A program made the position numbers and the translations under genes. 32,543 bases of DNA from Saccoglossus kowalevskii (taxonomy: Eukaryota > Hemichordata > Enteropneusta > Harrimaniidae). How positions within the stretch are numbered: the first letter of the stretch is position 1; each line of letters begins with the position of its first letter. Where the stretch lies: the NCBI RefSeq assembly GCF_000003605.2, contig NW_003152252.1, positions 332,035 to 364,577 of the forward strand, in the 5' to 3' direction. The notes beneath the pieces were generated by a model. That model ran no database searches. It was not told where the DNA came from and was given only the letters and a program-made list of their open reading frames with translations. Below, one piece after another: positions 12,128 to 24,100 of the stretch.

Positions 12128-12138
12128 TTATTCTGCAT
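12128..12138 (-). CDS. DYTN: Dystrotelin-like terminal coding exon
   Basis: The acceptor is TCTTTTTCAG. The two bases AT complete a Tyr codon with the T left by the previous exon, then Ala, Glu and TAA. Only three residues are added. Support is the excellent acceptor and the phase match; there is no homology to test at this length. The 3' UTR continues below 12128. Confidence 0.6.
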
Positions 12139-15100
12139 CTGAAAAAGATACGAAATAAATTAATACAAGTTGCAAGTTATTACGAGGATACTGCAAAGGT
12201 CGATGTGACTGTCTGAGTGCATACTTCGCAGCATCCTTATCATTATACATCTTTTCCTTCCAGGAATACATCATGGGAATGCCAAAATCCAAAATGTTCA
12301 GAACAGATTTCAGGTACTTTTTTGCGTGGGGTCCGGTCAAACCCTGGGGGCAGCCATGTTTGTTTTTTTATTATTAAAAGACGCTTATACGCGTAATCGT
12401 TCAACGTTTGGAATTTGCATTTCCTAATATGGTAGGATGAAATACCAAAAAATTACGGCACGCTGTAACTTATGGCGTTGAGTGACAGATGTATAATAAT
12501 ACGAGTTATTGGGGAACCGGATTGATTTAAATACAGTTGTATACAACATGTGTTTTTGGTTCCAAATTAGAAAACACATGGATTAGAAAATTGAAAAAAA
12601 CACAGCTGGTGGCCCTTTAAGTATGATAGGCTGAATACAGTTCAAAATTGAAACAAAAATGGCTGCACAGACAAACAAAACTCAAAACAAAAAGGAACTA
12701 AAAATGGATGTATGCATCAAGTAAGCAAGATGACAATGACATTAAACACATACTACAGGTCAATGTGTTCCCATAGTTACAGAGTGCGAAATCCTAAATG
12801 AGGAATACTATGAAAAACAATACAATGACAGCATAATTAGTCTGCAGACATTGTGTGCAAAGTTTTAATAATTAACCTAAAAACAAATTACATATCTATG
12901 TCTATTTCACACAATTTATCCTGCTTACATTTTGGTGAAATTGTTCACATTTTCTGTAATTTCACTGAATTCAATTATAATTTTGAACCAAACAGGCAAA
13001 ATGTGACATTGCTTTTAGTTTTTGATCAAAAATTTGGATATTTTTGAAACATTTCATGTGAAAAATAGCAGAACAAATTTGTGGATGGTGCCTGAGGTTG
13101 GCATTGAAAGGATTAAAACCTTTCTATCTGAAGATAAGATTTTAATGCAAGCATGTTCAGTCAGCATACATTAACATGTGAAAGAAGCATGTACCATTGT
13201 CATGGCAACTAAATATTAATAATATCAATGTAATCCATCAATTGTCATGACAATTTGGAATATCCAGTAGTTGTTCTCTTCACTTTCATCGTAAATTTAC
13301 TGCAATATTCATCATCTAAATGTTTTTCAGCAACGTAATATACGATAAAATAAAATGCACATGCATGCAAGTAAACTTGCCCACTGCATATACATTTGTA
13401 TACATGTACACTTACATACACTCTATTGCTAGTCAGAATGGTCATATTTTGTTTAAAAGAGGTATGATCGAACAAACTTAGATGGTAAAAATATTGACAC
13501 TTCACTTCATTCAATCACACCCTCCCCATTTCTAGATTTTCTGTTTGAACAATCGCTTAGACGTTATGGTACATGTAACAAACATATTGGACAAGTATAT
13601 AACAAGGTCACTGATAGAGGGCACTCTCAAAACATTTTTATGTTTTACCACCAGAGGGCGCCATCTCAGTATGTTCAGTGTCATTCTATTTAACCCATTA
13701 GTCATTTGAAATGCACTTTTTACCACAACTTCATAATATTAGGTTGAAAGAACTAGTTATTGATAGACACAGCCAACATACTTTTAACACATGAAATGTT
13801 ACGCCCAAGATTGACTATTTGACAGTCTGAAGACAGTTGTATTTATTTTGACCAATTTTCAATTCAAAATGGCCACTAAAGTAGGACTTAATGCTTTGAG
13901 AAAACCACAAAATTATTGTTTCATTGAAACAAGATTGGATAATCTCTCTTTTTAATCACCTTTTTTGGCATTTACATGCATTTGTTGGAACATTTTACTC
14001 AGCAAAATACCAAGAGTTTGTAGTAATTTTATATTTTCTTAATTTTTACCAGTTTTTATCGCCAAGTTTATGCATATTTTCACATATTTTAGACCCTCTG
14101 ACCAACCACAAAACATAAACACGCGGACAGAACTGTTAACCATAATAGCTCCAACTACCATGAAGGTATATGATTCATTCAGCTGCTAGGTTAAAAACTT
14201 ACATTGTCTTGTTGCTCGGGAAACCAACGACGTCATGGCTTCTCCAACTTTCTGTGCAGCCACCATCATGTCATTTCCATCGCCATGGTAGTGACCTTGA
14301 ACGTGAATAAGTAAAAATTTGATTAATATATGCATGTGATTTATATGAGAGCCGCTTATTCATTAAACAATCATTGTGATTCTGCAATTTATTTTTAAAT
14401 ACTGAAGAAAGGTATCGTATATTCACTGAATTTTATTTTCACTGAATCATTCCTTCAGCAAAAATAAATTCCAAGTGAAAATAAAGTATTTTACAGTAGA
14501 ACCAGAATGAGCAGGTCCTTGTACACATTTCAAGAAAGACAAACTTTTGAGAATAGTGACATTTTGAAGCAGATTTCCATACAAAGTACTGAAAACAGTT
14601 TTAATTTTGTAACAAATAAGTGGTCAAGAATTTCCAAGAGTCAGAGAAAATCGCAAAATTTTGCAGCCGTGAAGTTTTTATTTGAAATCATGGACACAGC
14701 AAGTTGCAAATCAGAATCTGAACGATTTACAGCCGTTCTGAGAATTATTCGGACAGTCAGTTAGCAAAATGACTTGCAACTTTGCAAAACACTTTGGTCT
14801 TTGCCCAATCTAGACTTGTCGGTGCCACTTGAGTGACAGACACGTGGTTTGGGATGACTATTTCATAGGGGTTGTCGGCTTGGTGAATTGTAAGTATTAT
14901 CTAGCGTGCGTTTACAGCAACCATTCTTTATTTTTTATAATTATATTTTAATTATTTTCAGTAATTTTGAAAATCACAAGTTGGGTGTTGCTTAAATCTG
15001 TCGAAAATGTCAACCCCCTCGCTCATTTTAGTCAATTGTACCTGTTACAAAAATGGTCTAATAACGGTCGTTAAACCGTCATTTTCAAACTGCAGTTAAA

Positions 15101-18100
15101 AAAGTGATTCGATCAAGAAAGGCACTTGATTTTCGAAAAGTCCATCAAACCGTTATAATCGGGTTTTCCGTCTGTGTATCCCTGACGTACTCTCCCACCT
15201 CGGTATAAAATCTAAAATGCACCAGTAATGTAAAAACAACGTTTAGTTTGGCCCCAAAACGGTCGCGAAACTGCAGCGCGTCCCGCTAAGAAACTTTACC
15301 TTGAGCCTTCCCGCCAACGACGAGTTCATTAATACCTGGGGTACTCAACACTCAGGAGTTGTTTTGTAAATTGCGCTATGTCAGGTAGACTCAGATGGTT
15401 ATAACAATTTAAAATAACACTTTGAATGCATATACAACATATAATCTGTTAATATATGGTAACCAACACGTGTCGTTTTGAAAACAGCGTTTTACCCGCA
15501 TCTTGCAAGATAATGGAATGATTTCAATTGTGGGCGTGCCAATACCACGGCGCCATCAAGTCTAGATTGGAAAAGACCCAAGCGTTTTGCAAAGTTCCAA
15601 GATATATTGCTAACTGACTGTCCGAATAATTCTCAGAACGGCTGTAACAATGGAGTTTCAGATGAAAACAATTATAATAGTCATAGCATTGCTAGTGTTT
15701 TATTTGTGTGTCTCGATGATTTATTCAAAAAGTACAAAACAAGAAGTTTACATTGCATGACTTATAAAGGACTATGTCAACGGTCTCCTCCAAGGCTAAT
15801 TACACTCTTAGAAGCACATCTCCAATAGAACCAAATGTAAACAATCAGGTACACTAACTGAGCACTGGATCATTCAAATATTACTTATTTTGACCATGGA
15901 TACACCTCTGCTGCTAATGGAGCAACTTTTCGTTTTTGATCATATCAATATTAATATTCCAAATTTAATTACATACATATAGACAAGGATTTGGAAGATG
16001 AAGATATGAATTGCAAGATGAACATAAAATGGTAATGCAAATACCGTAAAAACTCAATTAATTCGCGGTAGTAAAAATAATTATTTTTTCAAGTGCACAA
16101 AATAATAGCGTAAAAACGGAAATTATTGGTTTTTGGTGAGCGAATTAAAAGAGTACTTTTAGATCGATTTAAAAGAGTACTTTTAGATCGATTCAAAAAG
16201 GAGCTGTTTTCATAAATTTATTAGTGATTTGTTTTGTTTTCCAATGAACACGATTACAGGACGTTTTTTTAGTGCCTCTGAGACACGTGGCTAGCGACAT
16301 TCATGGCGTATAGTCGGGCATAGAACACGCACTGCGTCAAGGACCATGCACCATGTTACACTTGAAATGAAACAGTGAAATGGCAAAGCTCACTCTGTAC
16401 ACAAACAATGAACACGTGGCTACAAAGTAGCCGTCTGGCTGCATTGCCTTTTTTTATTTTTCTAGACATCGCCCGGGCGATGTTATGGCAGATATTACGA
16501 AGCCCATCTTGTCTGGAAAAATAACCCTACGTTGATAAAAATGATCTCAGAAAATGTTTAGCAAAAATAATGTTTCGCGTTGACCAAATATAATCATGCA
16601 AAGTATAAAAGTTTCAATACATTGGTGAGAGGTCGCATTTTACGTGAACAAGAACATGCACTAAGAAGGAAAAGCCAAAGTCGAAACGGGGTGCATCATG
16701 GACATGACACAACACACGCTGCAACAACTGAGTGATCAGCGACATCATTTTGGGACGCAATTGAACTTCAGGTACTTCTTTGCGAAACTTGTTGCGCGGC
16801 GATGCTGACATCAAGTGTGTGTTGACCGAAGTTTGACCTCAAGTCATGCACTGAACTGGCATGTTACCTTAGCATCCTTTTTCTTTCGTGCCCCGCGTGT
16901 CAATCTAGTAAAATTGTTATTCTATCCAAAGGTACTGTAATTACGCAACTTGAATATAAATGTCGTTTATTTAGTGCACTGCTTTTCTAATTACGCAAAT
17001 TTGTTTACCATATTGTACCGGCTCTGAATATTTCAACTTTGTAATGTATTGCTTTCATGATAATTAGTTTTTTTTAACCACGCGTTTGAATTACGAGTGA
17101 CATTGGGCAATGACCTCCAGAGTTCATGCACTGATATTTGAATTCGGGCCACCCAGCTTGACGCAAATCAATTAAGTTACTAGTACTTGTCATTTGTTGA
17201 CCGCTTAACACTGTGTTTTTTATCTAATCCGGTATAATCAAAATGTAACACGAGGTCAATCGCCCGACCAATCAAAAACCTCAATTTATGCACCATAGGG
17301 CGGTTTACTTAAATGACATAATAGAATAATGGCGAACACATCGTCGATGCAACCCTGTGAACCAGCGACGAAAAAGCCCTGTAATAATCTTTCCATCACC
17401 AAAATTCGTAATCGATGTGCTGACCGATGGATTTTTATCGACTAAGTAATAATCTTGCCCNNNNNNNNNNNNNNNNNNNNNNNNNNNNNNNNNNNNNNNN
17501 NNNNNNNNNNNAAACCTAAACTGTTTGCTAACTGAAAGGCTGTGATGACGGAGATCATCTGCGATTGCGGCTACACCAAGTACTGATAACATAAAAACTC
17601 AAACAAAATGTATATTTTTAATGTCTGCATGCAATATATTCTGAGTTATCTACTTTATTCTGGCCCGCGAATTAATAGGATACAATTTTAAACATGTTTT
17701 TGAACGCCGCAAATTAAAAGGACACATTTAAAAATTAGCGTTCAAAAATTAAATGGGTGCGCGAATTAATAGAGACTGCAAATTAATCAAGTTTTTACGG
17801 TAAGTGAGTTCTAAGGTTGTTTTTGCTAGAGTCCTCGTTTATCCATTTGCAAAGTTTGTAGTATGTATTTTTGAATTTGTGAAAATGACTCATTTCTTTT
17901 TGTGCAGTAAAACCTGTCCATGTTTCCACAGCATTCTACGTTGCTATTTTTGTGCATACATTATGTGATCTTCATCGCAAATCACCGTACGTAACCTTAT
18001 CTGATAAAGCCTTGATATAAACAAACTACTGTAAAACATATTGAAATAGCTACATGCTATTTTAGCATATTTTGCTCGATACAAGAATTAACAGAATCTT

Positions 18101-21100
18101 AATTTAGCTAAAGTACCAACAATCTCATTGTGTTAATTGACTTTATTTTAAATTAGTTGCATTAGCGAATTAGCGAAATTACAGATTAGCTAAATTAGCT
18201 AAAATAACATGTTAGCGAAAAAGACGTGTTTTACAGTACATAATCACATTGCTTACTTCTTCAATTCTAAACACATTTCACAATAACATATTGTGACACT
18301 GCCGTAACAGACTATCATTACCAAACAGTGAAGTATGAAACTTTTTCACCCAATAAAACGTGTCCCTGTTACCTGAATGTTTTGTTTTACATACTTTTAG
18401 TGATCTAATGTATATTGCGAGCCTATTATGCGAGATTCCCCAGTACTTACTATCTGTGGTGTTCAGCGGATAAGCTGAGTCTAACCTCCTCAACAGATCA
18501 TCCAATTCGGCTTCCTCTGATGGAAACATCTTTGATGCATTGACTTCTGGGTAATGTACTGTGCTTTGATTGACAAGATGTGGAGGGTAGAGTCGACTGT
18601 CAATGGTATCGTAAGCCTGCGTTGATTGCCTTGATTGGCCGGCTGGTGATTGGTATGTATGCAAAAACGCTGGTGCCGATATGTCCAATGGTCTTCGTGA
18701 CGTCGGTTTCAATCTTCGATGTGAATCAGGACGTATTCCTGGTGATGGTGGTGACAGAGACGTCTGCGCCAACAACCGGGGCTCCTGTGGGTGAATTAAG
18801 TTAAGTAGAGGGGTCAAAGGTTAAGGGTTATTCAGTGCCCTTTAGGTGAACATTTCAGTCACTGTGGGAAACTTTTATATACAAGAACTTAATTTTCTAA
18901 ATAATTAAAATCCTGTGAATGAGCTTGGCCAATTAAATTTTTATTTTGAATGTAAATTGGCCGAACAAATTCTTGTTTTGAACAACCCACTCTGTTATCA
19001 AATAATTTTAATTTATCAATCCGTACATGTATACCGTAACAGGGTTGACTCTTACTCTAGGAAAGGAGATGACCATTTTCAAGCGGACAGAAAGTGATCC
19101 CGATTGCCTTGGCCGTGTGCACTTGAACTTGTCTTTCAAAGTAAAAGCAATGTCCAATACTGTAAAATACTTTCGCTATTTTCGATGAAGGAATGATTCA
19201 GTTGAAATAAAATATAGCGAATGTACTTTTTTTTCAATATTTTACATTCAACTCGTCAAAAATCTGTGAAAATTAATTCCAGCTAAAGTAAAGTATTTTA
19301 CAGTAACAAGAATCAAAGAATTCTAGGTAAATTCTTGTCCTTACCCGACTGAGTAATAATCTTAGTCTTCTGAGCTGTAAATCTAACTGTTTATTATGTT
19401 CTTCTAATATTTCCTGTTTTGCTTTCAGTTCATCGTGTTGTTCCATCCAATGCTCAGCTGTCATTCTGCTGACATCACTTTCTGATGCATCTTTGTTCCG
19501 CAACCTTTCCACTTCAATAACCAACCTCCTATGATAGTGTAAAATTTAAAAAATGAGACGTTGATTCCGTGTGAGATAGAGTGAAGTTAAGTTGTGTCAT
19601 ATTTTACAAAATTAACATGCAAAGTAGTTTCCCTATTTTTTTCAAATTTTGATGACAGCGAGCGCAAGATATTTACATACACCTAACTCGCGCACTCGGT
19701 AGGTAATTACCGAGGGACTTTGCAACATCCCCAGACACTTTGCTAGACGCCCCAACGACCGTTGTAGACGCAATAAAGTTACATACACTCTCACGTGACA
19801 GTTAATCAAAACACCGGACACGGTATGCTTTTCATGTGTGGGCACAAGGAAAGAGGGGTAGTTGGGATATTCCATTGCTTTGTAGGTATAACAATCTGTG
19901 TAACACTTGACATTTAATCAAAACCAGGGTTAGCGCCCAGTCAAACATTTATCAAACAATGTTTTATTCATTGTTGTTGTCAGACACTTTATTATGTCAT
20001 GCATAGTTATGCTCGTTCATTTAATAAATAAATTATATTTTGAACGTTTCATTAATATAATTTGTTAATACAAATATGTAATACAACACCCCTAACATAT
20101 AATGGAATTACCCTCGCGAGAACAGTTTAGTTTTGAGTGTGGTTTCTGGATTCATGTTTGAATTGCTCGCTGACTATAACATTATTGCTATTATGCCAAA
20201 GCGTGTAGACGAAGACACTCAGAAGGAGATTATTCGTCTTTTCTTTGATGGAAATAGTTTGCGAATGATCGCCAAAGAAGTTGGACAAGTGAGGGCAACG
20301 GTCCAAGGGATTGTGAGGCATTTCCGTCGTACCGTTTGGATACGTTCCGACAAGAGTAGCGGCCGTCGTCGACTGAAATCTACACAGGAAATCGTTGAGT
20401 TTATGGAATTTCGTCTCTTACAGAAACCATCCCTAACGGCAAAGAAAATACGCATGTCTCTCTTGAGGGAAAATATTTGCGTACAGGAAAATTTGCCTTC
20501 GGTGCGTACGGTACATCATATAATGAAAAGTGATTTGAATTATTCATTCAAAAAAATGAGTCAAACTCCTACTGAACAAGTTACTGAAAGAAATATGAAA
20601 CGAATATTACAATATATAGACACTGTTTCTCAGCTTGATCCACAAACTTTGCACTTTTTCGACGAAACAGGTGTGAAGACAACGACGGCAAATCACAATT
20701 AGGGTCACAGTTTACGCCATCAAAGAGCTGTCGAGTTTCAACGCTATGCTTCTGACATCAATTTTACAGTGAACCTCTTACACAACGCCCGAGGTGTAAG
20801 TAACTTCAACATTTTAGACGGTCCTTCCAATGGACTCGAAATGCTTAATTTTTTTGAAGAGACCATGGAGTTATTCGACAAGAATGGGCAACATTTATTG
20901 TCACCAGGCGATACAGTAATAATGGATAATTGTGGTTTTCACCATGGCCGAATAACTGAGTCAGCGCTTCGTGAAATGTTGGCAACAAGAAATGTTACGC
21001 TACTTTTTCAACCACCATACATACTCACCTGAATTTAATTCATGTGAAATGTGTTTTTGTCAAGTGAAGAGAAAATGATATGTTTGCCGTGTTATTTACC

Positions 21101-24100
21101 GAGACTGCTATTATTGACGGACTTGCATCAATAACGCCCTTGATGTGGAATTGCCATAGACTAGATAACAATAAAAAATATACAAAATTTTTGCTGGTGG
21201 AGATTTATCACAAAACTTACTGGAAAGTGTAAATTGATAAATAAACATGTTTTTTCTTCAAAAATGTTGTCGATCTTTGATTATTTTTTTGTATGGGGTA
21301 GGTCTGCCACTAAAATTAACTGTTACAAGGTTAGGGTTGACCAATAGAAACACTGGATGGAGACATAAAACCGTTGACATTATTTGAATTCTTTACTTAG
21401 TTTGAGGTTAGATTATTGTTGATTATTTTGTTTTTAAAACAATTCGTTCCCCCGGAGTTTCAAATAATGATCAATCTTTTAAAATTAAAGTGTGTTTTAC
21501 TGTCTGTGCGGCTTATTCAATCATAATATCACCCAGTTTTTGCACAATACGTATTTTTTGTTGTTCTTCGCCTAGATACACCTACAAAGCAATGGAATAT
21601 TCCAACTACCCCTGGACCTGGACTGGGTCTTAAAAACAGACCAGATTTAATCCACACTTAGCGTTTCTTAACATTTTCCTCTTAGCCTGTAATAAAGAGC
21701 TGTGTGTAAACACCAATAATATTTCTGGATTTGTTACCATAGCAACTAATTTTATCATATTTAATGGTGATCACAATAACCAATGAAAGGTGTTCTGTGG
21801 ATAAAACATAGAACGAGATTGCAACTCTTAATATATTTACCGATTTTCTCTTTCAAGCTCTTCTATAAGATCTTTAAGTTCTCTGACTTCTTTCACTGAT
21901 GCAATGGACGTCTTACTGGAATACTGACTGTGATGTCTGACGTAATCCGTCATTAAACTTGCATCAGTTTGTTGTGGCTTATCTACTTTGACTGGAGCAG
22001 AAGTCTCTTCTACCTCTGCCAGTCTACAGTAATTAGTATTCAAGTACAAATATTAAAGCAATATAGAGAATTTATAGATGCATCTAACGCAACCATGTTA
22101 GACCACATGTGCATCAGAAACCGTATACATGTACTTGTGATTTTGTGAGAGAATTTTTGGCGGGGGAGGGGGGGGGGTCAAACATGGCCGCCAATATTTC
22201 GACAATAACATCCTTAGAGATGTGCTTCTAAGCAAGAAAATTGCATAAACACAAACAAATTAAATCTAAACAAACAAGTTTTGAGAATATTCAAGATTCA
22301 TATTGCATGTGTTGATTACCTAAAACACCACTGTCCTTGATGGGTCCCATTGTGGGTCTGTGTAACTTATACACATGTAAAATACAGTTTGTTTACATGA
22401 AATTCACACATGTGCCACACTGCGTTTCATGAACATCACAGAGACCATACAATAAAACTACTTGAAGACAAGTAACACGAAAATATCGTAAATAATGAGT
22501 AGACATAAACATATTGTGTACGAATAGATTTGCTTACTGTACCTTTTCGACAGCTTTCCGATCTTGGAATGCATTTCTGAATCTGAACGGTTCAAATCCC
22601 TGTAAATAAGGGCAGACATATTCAGTGTATGCAAATTAGGTGTAAATAGTCTCAGCATGTTTATACAGTCCAATTTAAATGTTACGAGACGATTAATGAG
22701 TAAACTTGTAAATTACACATCGCAAGAGATAACAACCATTATCAAGGTATTTTCTTTTTCACACTCCACCCTAGCAACACCACCCTAGCAACACTGACAT
22801 TTTTAGGAGGCATTCATCGACAATAAATAACTTTTACGATCTGGGACAGGACACCACAAACAGAAAAGGCATTTAAATGTTTAATGAAGAACTGTGAATT
22901 GCTTTATTTTGTGAGAGACAAAAGTTCGTGAACTTCGCAAGTCAAAGAAAATTTTGAAATATTGAAGCAGTGAAGATTTCACTGACATTTTTAAGATTGT
23001 AACAGTGATTTTCACTGGGGTCCTAGGGAGTCATAATGACTTTTACTAGGGTCCTAGGAAATCACAATGACTTTTAGTAGGGTCCTCATAGATATGCCCA
23101 AATCATGGAATTATAATATTTCTAGCGAAGTTTACAGTTATTTATCACTTACGTTTCATATGAACTGTCGTAATCGCTGGTTGGTGGAATTGGCAAGTAA
23201 TTAAGCTTAAATCGTCTTCTATGTTTTTTACTGAATCTATTTCTAACAGTTCTGGCAAATGCTTTGGCGTCATCTTTAGTTGAAGCCTGTAGTACAAGAG
23301 AGAAAATAAACACAGACAACTGGTGTTTAATAAACAGTGAACTGGTATGTAATGCATATTGCTACAAAGTTCTTTGAGGTCAATACTAGATGATAGAATA
23401 AGCATCTCAAAGCGACATGTTTTTAAAAATTAAATATTGTAATTACTCTAATAGAAATGCACATTAACCAACTGCATTTATTGAATGCTAGATCATTCAA
23501 CTATGACATATTTTGACTATAGACACACCTGTCATTTACGCCATTACTAATAGTAAAATATGGTACATTTTTCCAAATACAAGTTTGTTTTGTAGCTAAA
23601 CAAAGTTATCTTCAAAAAATAAAAAATAGTATTATGAATAACTGTGAATTGCCAAAAAGTTCAAAACCATACTGTAAAAACATTAAACTTTCGCTGGCAT
23701 ATAATTTCACTGTTTTTAGTATTTTCACTTGTTCTAGGTTTACAAATTTGGCAGCGAAACAATATTCTATTGTTATTTTACATGTTCATGTGTATTATTA
23801 AATTCAGCAGATTTCACTTATAAGCGAAAATAGCGAAATGAAACTTGGTGAATAAGTAATGCTCTTACAGTAGCAACAAAAAAACAGATAGAAATAAAAG
23901 CCATACTCACAGCGACTACGAATTCTTGCACAGGATGACTGTGCTTGTGATTTTTACTGGAGCGATTAGTGAAGAAACATTCTTGGCAAAGATCAAAGTT
24001 GAAACATTTCAAACATTTGTAGCGGAAACCAACAACGGGAAATGCTTTACAAATATTGCACTTAACTTCGTGTTTCACTGCAATTAATGAAATGATGAGT

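Larger units (their letters stand above)
16044..17800. mobile_element. 1.76-kb TIR element ending CCGTAAAAAC (contains assembly gap)
   Basis: The left end reads TA-CCGTAAAAACTCAATTAATTC. The right end is its inverted copy, AATTAATCAAGTTTTTACGG-TA, with few differences. Subterminal GCGAATTAA motifs recur many times near both ends. The TA at each edge fits Tc1/mariner-type insertion. No transposase frame is visible in the interior, which is partly missing; nested insertions are possible. Confidence 0.72.
14296..18450 (-). other. Intron rich in TIR elements (4.2 kb)
   Basis: Contains a partial MITE at 14402-14496, the long-inverted-repeat element at 14727-15647, a 24-bp duplication at 16147, the 1.76-kb element at 16044-17800 with the assembly gap, and a MITE at 18029-18236. 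No further exon was recognised, though an exon inside the gap cannot be excluded. Confidence 0.75.
19529..21840 (-). other. Intron containing a Tc1/mariner-type transposon
   Basis: A 2.3-kb intron, of which about 1.76 kb is the transposon at 19855-21612 on the opposite strand. The remainder shows no exon. Confidence 0.85.

Noticed and set aside
14507-14764. 85-codon + strand frame
   Set aside because: Overlaps the arm of the long inverted repeat and a MITE edge; composition and lack of homology suggest chance.
16614-16814. 66-codon minus-strand frame inside the TIR element
   Set aside because: No transposase motif; near an assembly gap and not supported by any family I recognise.
18580-18804. 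+ strand frame of 74 codons
   Set aside because: Shadow of the S/P-rich exon of the minus-strand gene, which has splice sites and phase agreement.
22560-22601. GGTTCAAATCCC resembling a tRNA B box
   Set aside because: It falls inside a coding exon on the other strand, and no A box or cloverleaf can be folded around it.
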